Of a stretch of DNA of 64,000 nucleotides, positions 55,027 to 64,000 are shown piece by piece. The stretch's first letter is position 1, and each line of letters starts with the position of its first letter. The notes under the pieces are model-generated. The model saw nothing but the letters and a program-made list of their open reading frames with translations, was not told the origin of the DNA and did no database searches. The DNA lies in the NCBI GenBank assembly GCA_021234155.1, contig JAJEKV010000002.1, positions 39,111,841 to 39,175,840 of the forward strand, in the 5' to 3' direction. The DNA is from Isoetes taiwanensis. Its lineage: Eukaryota > Streptophyta > Lycopodiopsida > Isoetales > Isoetaceae. The position numbers and the translations under genes are program-made.

Positions 55027-56140
55027 ATGGAGAACAAAAATAAAAAGAAATTTGAAATCTCGGAAGGGCTCTGGGATCTTGTGAAGCTGCCAAAAGAAGT
55101 AGATAAATTGCAAGAGGCCATGGCTAGACTCGAGAAACTCAAGCTGAGTGATGAAGAGGTGAAAAAAGAGAGGGATAAATCCAAGGGCAAAGTTGGTACG
55201 TCTAATATATTAGCAAAAATTAGTGAAGCAAAAGGTACTATCTGTAGCAAAGTAGGTCCGAGTATTTTATTAAGATTGCAAGGATTGTCTCCTCAAGATA
55301 TGTGATTATATCTTCTTAAGAACTTCGAGACTAAATATTCTTCACAGGTAGATGTTCTTGAAAAAGAATTAAGACGTCTCAAGTACCATGATGGTGATAA
55401 TCTTGAAGTGTTTTTCCAATCCTTGGATATGATACTATTTGATCTTAAAGCTGCTGGTGTTGTGCTTTCAAAAGAGGCAGAATTACTAGCTATCTCAAGA
55501 GCTTTTTCTGAGTATGAATAGATTGCTATTCTTGTAAGAAACGTAGCTAAGAATCGTGAAGAAGCAGAGAGAATGCTTCACACGGAGATTGAGCAGAAAA
55601 GAGTTGTGAAGGATGATGATGAGGGTGCTGAAATCTTATATAGTGCTCATATGCATGGACGTGGATGAAGAGGTAGAGGAGGTAACATTGGTCCATGTTT
55701 TGTTTGTGATACATATAGTCACTTGAAAGCTAATTGTCCAAACTTAGCTAAAGATATTTCTTGTTATAACTGCGGCAAAAGGGGTCATATTTCTTCTAAT
55801 TGTTCCTCTCCTATGAATAAATAGAGAAATATAGGACGAAGAGGATGTACGACACATGTTGTATCTATCATAGGAAAAAGTCAAGATAAACCAAGTGCAG
55901 TAAACGTAGCTGTTAAAACAAATATTGAGAAAGAAGATGTTGAGGTAATTCCTAAATCCAATTCTGATATTAATACACGTGATAATTCTCTTGTAATAGA
56001 TAATGGAGTTGAGCGATCCATAGTCAGCTCTCCAGATATGCTCAAACAATGCTCAGGAACTGGAACTAATCATATTCAATTGGGCAATGGAAGTCTGCAA
56101 TGGGTTGAAGCAGTGGGATTGCCAAATAAGATATAGAAAA
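55027..56140 (+). pseudogene. Ty1/copia gag and start of protease
   Basis: The frame opens with a coiled, charged segment (LWDLVKLPKEVDKLQEAMAR). It is broken by stops at about 55,303 and 55,520 but continues in the same sense through a gag core (QVDVLEKELRRLKYHDGDN). Two zinc knuckles close together follow at about 55,695-55,805: CFVCDTYSHLKANC and CYNCGKRGHISSNC. Then comes a protease-like start (LVIDNGVERSIVSS near 55,992), where the normal DSGA motif is altered to DNGV. The text ends near 56,140. The integrase, RT and RNase H of this copy are missing. It is a dead 5' fragment of a copia element. Confidence 0.85.
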
Positions 56141-56159
56141 TGTCGTGTCCGTAAAAGAA

Positions 56160-57130
56160 AGAAGACTAAATATTGCAACTCATAGACAATCTCCCCACCT
56201 GCAAATTTGGCCTCACACTCGGATGAAAGAAACCTTTGGTGGTCACAAAGGAAAAAACCCGAGTGCTACAAATTTATAATATCGATCCTTATTCTCAAGG
56301 ACACTAAGAATAATGCAATAGTACTTTGATAGTGTTCTGATAATGCAATAGCACTTTGATTATCACATATAAGTATACTCGGTCCATCTTGAACTCGTCT
56401 TAAGCACTCTAGCAAACGTCGTAACCAAACAAGTTCTCGGCTCGCCAAAGATGCAGCAAAATATTCTGCTTCGATAGTGGAAGGTGAAACACATCGTTGC
56501 TTCTTACTCATCCAAGACACCAAAGATTTTCCTAAGAAAAAAAAGCAACCACTTGTTGATCTATATGTGTCTAGATAACCATCCCAATCTGCATCTGTGT
56601 ACCATCATACAAATCCAATTCCTGTATGAAATCATCTTCCACTTCAGGATTCACAAGCACATTCTCAACATGAGGATGTAAAGACCCATTTACAAGCTCA
56701 TTCCCAACATGAGGATATAAAGATCAATTATCCACATTGGGATTCACAACATGGGGATTTGGAGGTGCATTATCCATGTTAGGATTCACAACTTGAAGAT
56801 GAGGAGGTCTATCATCCACATTAGAATTTAGCGACTTTTGTTCCACATTAGGTATTAGGTAGCATACATTAGGAATAAGGAATAGTTATGGTATGCTCAC
56901 GAGCTATCGCATGCTCTTCACAAAAACATTTGTATTAAGTAGAGACAACATACACCACTCAAAGCATAAGGTAGTGGGCCACATCAGCATGCACAAGATC
57001 TCAAAGATAAGTTGCACGTTTCCCTTTCGCAATGAAAGGATGGCGATATTGCTTCCCAACAGCACATGCCTTACACGTTGCTTTCCAACAGCACACACCT
57101 CATATGTTGCTTTCCAATAGCACATGCCTC
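56160..57130 (-). pseudogene. Ty1/copia integrase-linker-RNase H fragment, opposite strand
   Basis: Read leftwards, 57,070-56,960 gives CAVGKQYRHPF and a DLVHADV-like stretch, the GAG-pre-integrase zinc region of copia (family: CEACxxGKQ...LVHTDxCGP). Next, 56,900-56,640 encodes a repetitive linker of PNVxNxPPHxxVVNPN-like units. Then 56,600-56,266 gives a broken YTDADWDG-like start, VSWMSKKQRCVSPSTIEAEY and ILICDNQSAIALSEH, the copia RNase H. RT and most of integrase are deleted between them. It abuts, tail to tail, the plus-strand gag fragment at about 56,150. Confidence 0.82.
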
Positions 57131-57270
57131 ACATACATCCATTGATGCAGTGCTTCTCAATGATAGACCATCAACAGTTCTATCAGAGGCCATAATAACA
57201 TATCCACATATATCTATTGATGCAGTACTACTCAATGATAGATCGACATCCGTTCTATCAAAGGTTATAG
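57046..57270. repeat. Local tandem duplications in the copia integrase region
   Basis: Three copies of a 28-32-bp unit around TTGCTTTCCAACAGCACA (57,050; 57,078; 57,110) encode, on the minus strand, repeated CAVGKQ-like text. Next to it are two copies of a unit of about 78 bp (CTATTGATGCAGTACTACTC, GATAGA, GTTCTATCAAAGG) at about 57,139-57,270. Confidence 0.75.
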
Positions 57271-57361
57271 AATGCTAGATCATCAACACTTGCAGTTCAT
57301 AGCATTGACATCCTTTAATATACATAAGGCACTGACACAATCGTCCAGGCATAGTTCAAAT

Positions 57362-58036
57362 GAAACTTTCTAGAGTTGGAAGGAAGATTTCCTACAAGTT
57401 TTAAGCTTACCCATTAATATAGAATTCTAACCTGCTATTTCTAGAGGGCTACGAAGGGAAATCAAACCATGATTTCAAAGCAGGAAATTCTCCTGCTATT
57501 TATATGCTGCCCTGCTAAATTTCAGATCTGGCCGGGCAGATGCTATTTCTCGGTCATCCTTCCTAATCGTTTTTCTTTTAAATTAAAAAACCTGAAGCCG
57601 TTGACTGAACCATCGTCTCCTGGGAAAAAACTTGGACCGTACACGTGGCAAAGAAGCAACAGTGCAGCAGAGGTATTCGAGCAAAGAACTATAGAAAGCC
57701 AACAGGGGAGAGAGAAACCCCTGATCCGAAAACACACTGATCCTGATCCAAAATCAAATCTGGTCAGGGTTGAAGCATCGAATAGACTAAAGAGGAAAAG
57801 TAAGAGCGCATAGAACCCACACAAGAAACAGATAAAACAACACCAATTCACAGGGGCAAATCGAAATTGAGAGTGAAGCCGGAGAGCACAAGATGCTTAT
57901 TAGAATTCAAAGATGGCCATGGTGCTCCACAAGAAACAAGCAAGCAAGCAAGTTGGCCTGTGCGTGAGCCCAAAACTGGATCCAACAAATCCGGGAGATG
58001 CGTGCCACGGGATCCAACAGACCCGGGAGACGCCTG
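57362..58036 (-). repeat. Large inverted repeat, right arm
   Basis: This is the reverse-complement partner of 52,930-53,596. Homology ends at GAAACTTTCTAGAG on the left and GCCTGCT on the right; the flanks beyond are unrelated. Its TATA box (57,497-57,504, minus strand) faces the left arm's box across the copia fragments. Confidence 0.9.
57497..57504 (-). promoter_or_regulatory. TATA box in the right arm
   Basis: TATAAATA on the minus strand, the counterpart of 53,454-53,461. Confidence 0.45.
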
Positions 58037-58145
58037 CTAGCCGTACAAGGAAAGGGGCTTTCCAAAAAAACCCTTGTTTGTTGCCTCTAAATCCCATCGT
58101 CCAAAAACAAACCATTGCAAAAACAAGACGCATCTGACGGTTGAC

Positions 58146-58161
58146 ACCATTTCCCTTTAAA
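58146..58161. repeat. LINE target duplication, left (16 bp)
   Basis: ACCATTTCCCTTTAAA is identical to 62,285-62,300 and brackets the LINE exactly. Confidence 0.95.
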
Positions 58162-58163
58162 TT

Positions 58164-58757
58164 GTGTCCCCTTTACCCTCTGTTGTCCCTTCTGCCAATG
58201 CTACTGCGACCTCTGTTGTTGCTACTCCATCTGCTGCTAAAACCACTATCCCACAGAAGATTGTGCATACTCCCACTTTTGGAGAGGATGCTAGGGCTAA
58301 GTTACAGAAGATCCAGGAATTGCAAGAGCGGCATGAAAGTGTTCAAGAGCATCATGAAAATGCCCAAGAGGGATGGACAAATGTTAATTGGAAAAGAGCT
58401 GCACGCAATAAGGCTAGTCAACATGTGTCTCATGTCATGCGTGATTCTAATAATTTGCATGGAAGGGTGGAGCAGAGAGGAGGCTCTCCCTTGCCAGTTA
58501 CCCAACAAAATAATGGGGGGGTAGAGCAGAGAGGAGGCTCTCCCTCACCAAGTGCTGAACAAAACAATGGAAGGGTGGAACAGAGAGGAGGCTCCCCCTT
58601 GCCAATTTCCAGGACGAGGTGGGCTGACCTCCCTTCAGAACCATGCGAGATGGACATGGTTGAGGCTGGCTCTATTGGTATGGAGGTGGACATACTATTT
58701 TGGCCACATGAACCTGTTGTCTTGGAATGTGAGGGGAGTGGCTTCTTCCCCAAGTAA
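58164..58757 (+). pseudogene. LINE ORF1, C-terminal remnant
   Basis: This open frame has no natural start; it runs straight in from the truncated 5' end. It contains a helical segment (ARAKLQKIQELQERHES), then three copies of a 19-20-residue unit with VEQRGGSPLP (DNA unit about 60 bp, 58,460-58,610), and ends at 58,757. This is the tail of the nucleic-acid-binding ORF1 protein; no zinc knuckle is visible in the retained part. Confidence 0.7.
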
Positions 58758-61700
58758 AAGAAGCAGGTTGTCTCTTTACCTGTCTAAGTTTTCTACGACC
58801 TTTTGTTGCCTCCAAGAGCATAAATGCCGCCGCGGTGATGTACATAAAGTAGCTAATGTATTTGGACGGGACTATAATGTCTTGGTGTCTGCTGCTGATG
58901 CATCTAAGGCGGGTGTGCTTACTGCATGGAAGTCGTCTGTGGATGTCACTTTTACTCAAACAGATAGGTTCGGGCGGTGGATAATAATCAAATGGAAAGA
59001 TAAGGGCCAAGAATGGGGTTTGATAAATGTATATGCTCATAATAGACCTCGTCAGCGTGGTGCTTTGTGGGCAACTCTGAGGAGTAAAGTTCTCCAGCTT
59101 GGGCAGAATGTTGCATGGTTGCTCGTTGGCGACTTCAATATGGTCGAGTTGGAAAGAGATAGAAGTGGTCGCGGCTCTGAAGTGGTGCAAGGATTCGAGC
59201 GAGAACAATGGCTACGCCTTTTACATGATGGTCAACTTATAGAGATTGATGGTGATCAGTCCTTTACGTGGTGTAATGGTTGGACAGGAGCTGGCAGAGC
59301 TTATACAAGGCATGATAGAGGATACTTTAATACTTGTGCTGCTGCTCGGCTAACGGATTTTCGTCGCTCAAATCTTCTGGATAGCTCCGTGTCTGATCAT
59401 AATCCACAACTTCTAACTAATGATGTGGCTAATTGTCATCGACCTACCAGGACCTACTTTAAGCTTAATTGCAAGTACTTGGAGGATGATGAGTTCAAAC
59501 TTGGCTGTAGTCGGACTTGGTCTCGGACCTTCTCACCTCGTAGGGGCATGTCTGGGATTGTCGCAGTGTTGTCTGCAGTGAAGTCATTTGCAAAAGAATA
59601 TGGGAGAGTCAGAGCTGCTATCTCCGATCCGGTGAATCTTAAACAGTATCTTCATCATCACTTTTCTTCATTCTTTGCACGACACCCATTGCCCTTTTAG
59701 AAGGACATGCAATTGGCCGTGTTGACTAAGGTGCGTCGCATTGTTTCTGAAGAGCAGAGGTTGCTTCTTGAGTCTAATATCGTGAAGGAGGACTTAAAAG
59801 CAGCTGTGGCTCTCTTGAAAAGGGACAAATGCCCGGGTCTTGATGGCTTTCCTATTGAATTCTTTCAGAAGTGCTGGGACTGGTTGGAGGATGACATATA
59901 TGATGCCTTTTGTGAGTTTCAGAGATTTAGGAGCCTTGATAAGATTTTGAATACAGGTTGTATCTAGCAAAGAACCCAAGACTATTTCTGACTGGCGGCC
60001 TTGCTAAGACATTGGCAGAAAGAGTCCGAGACATCTTGGCTGATGTTATCTCGTCAATACAATCTGGCTTTCTCCCTCGTCGTTGTATTCTCAACAACGT
60101 GGCTGCTGCATATGAAGGAATATATTGGGCCTGGTTACAGGGTCATAGAGCAGTGTATCTTAAGCTTGATTTTGCTAAAGCTTACGATAGTGTTGATTGG
60201 GGTTTCTTGGAGAAGTGTCTTCTTGCACTTGGGTTTGGGGAGTCACACAAGAAATGTCATGAAGCTCCATACATCAGCCAGATCTACTGTCCTTTTCCAG
60301 GGCGAACCATCGGATATTTTTGTAGTGGGTAGAGGAATTCGGCAAGGTTGTCCCTTAGCACCCTTGCTTTTCATAATTGTGGCAGAAGTATTATCCCAGT
60401 TCTTCTCTGTGGCTACCCAAGATGGCGTTATTCAAGGCCTCCCAATGGACGATGGTTCTCAAGAGGTATGTAACCAATATGCCGATGACACTTTTTTGTT
60501 CCTAATTGCCGAGGCTGAGAATCTTCGTAATGCTAAACTATTATTAGACACATTCTCCCTAGCATCAGAATTCTTGTAGGGTGGCAAAAATGTACAGCTT
60601 TGTGGACGTTGGACAGTCCCATCCCTCCCTGTATTTTGGACTATCCATGGAAGATTCTTCTGCATGGCAATACCACAAAGTTGCTTGGTATCCCAGTTGG
60701 AATTCACATCTCTGCTTCAGATGCTTGGGATGAAATCATTAGTGGGTTGCAAAAACACTTGTTTTGGTGGAATACAGCTAAACTGTCCATGCCCGGTAGA
60801 ATCACTGTGGCTAAATGTGTTCTTAGTAATACTCATGTCTACATGGCATCTGCTCTATTAGCTCCGCCGTGTAAGATGGAGGAGATTGTGCGTATCATCA
60901 GAAATTTTATTTGGGGTGGAAATGAGTTAGGAGCGGTGGTCAAGGTAGCTTGGGCGAAATGCATTAGACCTAAGGCAGCTGGTGGTCTTGGTATGTTAGA
61001 TTTTCACCTCCAAAGCAAGGTGATGATATCAAAGTTCATTTGGAGGATTTTCATTGGTAAGGATGATTCTCCTGGCCTGAGGTTGTTGGTGCAGTCGATT
61101 CAGCATTGTCTCCCATTTCATAAGGCCACCATTAAGCCCCACCTTTGGGCTTTGCTTTATCATATGCATCCGTATCCTAATGCTTCTCCCTTTCTGAAGG
61201 GGTTGCTTCTTTGCTTGGGACCTTTGTCGGTCTCTTTTCCATATTAATCCTGAGGCATGTCTTCAGTTGTCCACTCCATGCTGGTGGATTCCTTTGCAGG
61301 ACACTCCAGAGAATGTGCCTCTAAGTGTGGTTGTTCATCCAAAGACACAACGACGATGGGTAGCAGCTGGTATCAACACTATTGCAGCCAGATGAGTCCG
61401 GGTCATCTCATGTCATGGGAAGCATTTAGAACAAAGTTCTTGTTGTACAGATGGGACGAGTAACACGGAATCATATTCTTTGCATTGTTGCCACGGATTC
61501 GGGTCCAGATTGAGGTAGTCGTATGGGGTTGCCATCAGGATATCCAGCCAGGCCGGTTTGTGTCTTCTGTGTACAAATTGCTTTTGCATTCTGAAATCCT
61601 GCCGCCATCTAATAGGTGGCATCTTCAGGTCCCTCAGCCACAATGGAAAAGTGTTTGGATATGGGTTTGGGATAAGCTGCTTCATCCCAAAGTAGTAGTT

Positions 61701-62153
61701 TTGTGGTGGCAAGTGATCCATAGATGCCTCAGAGTCAACAGGTTAGTCCATAAAATGGATAATCGGATTTCAGAGCTCTGTCCTTTATGCCAGCAAAGGA
61801 TTGAGAGTATTGAGCATTGTTTTTTCCTGTGTGAGCAGCTTCGGCAGGTATGGTCTTGGTTGTTGACCCTTTTTGGCACGTCTGGATCTAGCCAGCAAAT
61901 TTTGCTTGCTATCTATCCTGATGCTTGGCCCAAACTACGGAAACGAGCTTTTCATCTTGCATGTGGCTGGCTTTTATGGTCAATTTGGAAGAGAAGGAGG
62001 TTGTTTATCTTTAAGGGCGTAGATACTGCAGATGAGATTGTTCTTCAGTGGGCACAAAATAAAATTGTTATGGCTTACAATTGTTCTTCTCTTGATCAAG
62101 AGAAGAAAGTACTGATCTGGCATACTTACCTTCAGATTCATTCTTTTGCATAG
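58708..62153 (+). pseudogene. LINE ORF2: endonuclease, reverse transcriptase, zf-RVT
   Basis: ORF2 starts MNLLSWNVRG at 58,708. The AP-type endonuclease shows CLQEHKCRRG, LINVYAHN, LLVGDFNMVE and SDHNPQLL. After a stop at 59,698, RT begins: RDKCPGLDGFPIEFFQ, SIQSGFLPRRCILNN, KLDFAKAYDSVDW. A frame change near 60,300 leads to IRQGCPLAPLLF and YADDTFLFL, the catalytic Asp pair. More breaks lie near 60,578 and 61,247. The C-terminal zf-RVT region (CPLCQQRIESIEHCFFLC) ends at 62,153. The enzyme nicks the target and primes reverse transcription from the nick. All signature residues are still readable, but not in one chain. Confidence 0.93.
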
Positions 62154-62284
62154 GCAGGTGGTTGTGCTCAGTTGGATTGGTTTGTCCACTGGGGTTATAA
62201 TCCTGTCTTTGCATTTTATGTTGCTCTGGTTTTTAGTTGGTGAATAAAGCTTGTCGTCCTTAAAAAAAAAAAAAAAAAAAAAAA

Positions 62285-62300
62285 ACCATTTCCCTTTAAA
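62285..62300. repeat. LINE target duplication, right (16 bp)
   Basis: ACCATTTCCCTTTAAA directly after the poly(A) tail, identical to 58,146-58,161. Confidence 0.95.
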
Positions 62301-63441
62301 AAACAAAACAAAATCCCCAAAAATTCTTTGGGAAACCTACTAAGCCCCGGCATTTCCCGAACCAGCCTTATCACTAGTTTAATTTAGGTGTAATTTGTGG
62401 GCAAACATGCATTTACTACGTTATATATTCGTATACTTTTGGGTTGCATGCATTTTACTTTTGGTTGCATGCCCTTGGAGCGGAGGGATGAATGGAAATT
62501 TGATGGCCTAGATTCTGTTGTGATATGTTGTTACGGGTCCTCCGCAGTGCGATATCAACAAGCGCTTCATTCATATTTATGAGCACGGAAGTATTGTCGA
62601 CACAGAGTCCCGCTAGAGTTCCGCATAGCATGGGTGGATGATATGGGTTAGTTTTTTTATAAGGATTTGGCTTTTCTAAATGAAAATGTTTATCAATATT
62701 TAAGATATGTCTCAATGAGTTTGGGCACGGTAAAACCAATTATTCGGATGCCTAGATTATCAGGTCGGAACTGCAGCTAATAGCCTATGGAAGTGCCTGT
62801 GTTGCACCCAAAAACCAAGGGCCAGGCTTTTGGTTCTGTAAGCAACGGGTATTATAGGCCAGAAGCTAGGCTTCTAGATTATTCTCTCTGTGGCCTTTTT
62901 TAATGTATTCCATGCTGGGAACTACTCATCTGACTAGATTATGCATTTCTAAGTAGCATGGGCTTGGTTGTGACACATAAATGGTGCAGATTGTGCAGGT
63001 TGGCAGCGGAATCGAAAGCACAGCAGACGAATTGCTTGGCATTTCGAAATCGAAATAAGGTATGGTTGTGCTTCGCTAGGTTTTGTTTCTGAATCAGTTG
63101 CAATAACTTGCAGGTTGTGTGTAGAATTTCTTTGTGTGAACTAGTGGAGTGCTCTTTCATTTATATACCTGTTATCACCATCTAGTGATGAATCCATCAA
63201 TTAGTGCTTTCCTTTAGGGCCCAAAATTATCATCCCAGCACAAACCCCTCTCTGCTGCTTGTGCACGCTCATCAGTGTCACCGATGTGTTCAAACTAGAA
63301 GCTAAGCAAATCCTTTGGACTGTGCAACTAGAATTGTGAGGTAAAATCTGAAATTGCATGTTGGGCATGTTCAAGCTGCCTAATATAATGTGCAAGCCTG
63401 TCGGTAGGATGTAGAATAAGCTGTTTTTTTACTCAACAAGA
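62301..63441. other. Spacer between the LINE and the last LTR, nothing recognised
   Basis: Only short open frames without motifs are present. The stretch TAAGCCCC followed by CCTTATCACTAG near 62,341-62,377 loosely resembles TAAGCCCCTTGCCGAAGGCT and TTATCACTAG at 46,976-47,002; the significance is unclear. Confidence 0.4.
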
Positions 63442-63635
63442 TGTTGTTAGAGTATTATCATACTCCACGTGTGTTGATGACTGTGCATGCTGAGTCATCA
63501 CCTGTTGCTGACATGGCACTCTACATATTAGCCATAGTCACGCCTCATTCGGTAGTTCACTCTCTAGGAGCTAGTAGGTGCTTACGCTTCTGTCCTTGTC
63601 TTTCTTTCATCCTTCAGAATTTCCTCAGGCTATCA
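63442..63635 (+). mobile_element. Probable Ty1/copia 5' LTR (about 194 bp)
   Basis: The segment starts TGTTGTTAGAGTATTATCAT and ends GGCTATCA, immediately before a perfect primer-binding site. TGTTA...-type starts with an adjacent tRNA-Met site are common in plant copia elements. The 3' LTR is beyond the window, so the start could be 63,442 or 63,445, or further left. Confidence 0.65.
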
Positions 63636-63648
63636 TGGTATCAGAGCC
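63636..63648 (+). promoter_or_regulatory. Copia primer-binding site (TGGTATCAGAGCC)
   Basis: A perfect initiator tRNA-Met-complementary site follows the LTR end directly. Confidence 0.85.
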
Positions 63649-64000
63649 GATCTGAAGGGGGAGGTTAGCAAGTCGATTACGGTTGATCTTCAAAATTCTC
63701 AGTGAGTTTTTTTGACTTGGAAGTTAAGCTCTCAAAGGCTTGGTCTGATTGGCACACAGATGTTCTGAGATCTCTTGATACAGATGCTCTAGAAATCTGG
63801 GGTGGATTAGATCAGTGAAACTCGAGTCAATTTCTTGGCAAGATTCCTTGCAAGATCAATTGGCTGCAAAGGAGCAAAGCTCTGAATGAGCGTTTGCTGC
63901 ATTGTGTGGATTTGGTGCGGATCTACACCACAAGGTTGGAGAAGAATATGAAGGATTTGCTCGGATCTGGTGTTTTTAGCAAGCGGATCTTGCCGGATCT
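63649..64000 (+). pseudogene. Start of the copia internal region, gag-like (partial)
   Basis: After GGGGGAGG the sequence contains a segment resembling the LTR-proximal gag of copia (SDWHTDVLRSLDTDALEIWGGL-like text near 63,746-63,820). An in-frame stop lies near 63,817, and frame changes follow. The window ends before any diagnostic domain. Confidence 0.45.

Larger units (their letters stand above)
58162..62284 (+). mobile_element. L1-type LINE, 5'-truncated, with poly(A) tail
   Basis: A non-LTR retrotransposon of 4.1 kb is bounded by a perfect 16-bp duplication and ends in AATAAA (62,243), GCTTGTCGTCCTT and 22-23 A residues. It begins inside ORF1, so it is 5'-truncated as usual for target-primed reverse transcription. 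ORF1 remnant and ORF2 overlap by 50 bp. ORF2 has several stops and frame changes, so the copy is dead. The exact flank duplication suggests a fairly young insertion, although ORF2 decay argues it is not very recent. Confidence 0.96.

Noticed and set aside
52930-58036. Inverted arms interpreted as LTRs of one element
   Set aside because: LTRs are direct, not inverted, repeats, and the arm ends lack TG...CA and target duplications.

Overview
The window is nuclear DNA of a land plant, most likely a vascular plant with a repeat-rich genome. The evidence is plant-type transposons of nearly every class (Ty3/gypsy, Ty1/copia, L1-type LINE, CACTA, hAT, MITE, TRIM and SINE-like pieces), one spliced host gene with canonical GT-AG introns, and a plant-type tubulin-folding cofactor C fragment. 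Nothing prokaryotic, organellar or viral was recognised. The species cannot be named from the sequence.

Layout. 1-17,290: a decayed Ty3/gypsy element on the minus strand (gag and protease on the right, RT, RNase H and integrase on the left). It is split by a 13.5-kb CACTA element (2,259-15,763) with a TAA target duplication. The core of that CACTA element is a tandem array of about 9.6 units of about 1.13 kb, flanked by subterminal palindromes related to CGTCGTTAAACGACG. 17,290-23,930: mostly unassigned DNA with a hAT end fragment. 23,933-26,494 (minus): the one convincing host gene, five exons and 710 residues, of unknown function. 27,640-45,300: nested repeats. Two copies of an unclassified repeat family (R1) occur. 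One copy was hit by a short-LTR, TRIM-like element that itself carries a truncated hAT. The same copy was hit by a 4.75-kb hAT with a perfect 8-bp target duplication, and that hAT's transposase gene is broken by a 322-bp MITE. A second, eroded CACTA-like element begins near 39,691.

45,300-49,100: low-copy-looking DNA with a duplicated block rich in CATGCATG (RY-type) motifs and a strong stem-loop. 49,127-49,998: a truncated, frameshifted tubulin-folding cofactor C gene. 52,930-58,036: a large inverted repeat (arms about 0.67 kb, spacer about 3.8 kb) enclosing two copia fragments of opposite orientation and a 37-bp palindrome at a primer-binding site. 58,146-62,300: a 5'-truncated L1-type LINE with a perfect 16-bp target duplication and poly(A) tail. 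63,442-64,000: the left end of a copia-type element that runs out of the window.

How the parts relate. Most of the window is a stratified record of insertions, and several can be ordered: gypsy before CACTA; R1 before TRIM before hAT-X; R1 before hAT before MITE. No transposon seen here has an intact protein set. The most unusual structures are the CACTA-borne 1.13-kb array, a recurring hairpin of about 67 bp in the R1 family, the MITE with an apparent 4-bp target duplication, and the inward-facing inverted repeat.
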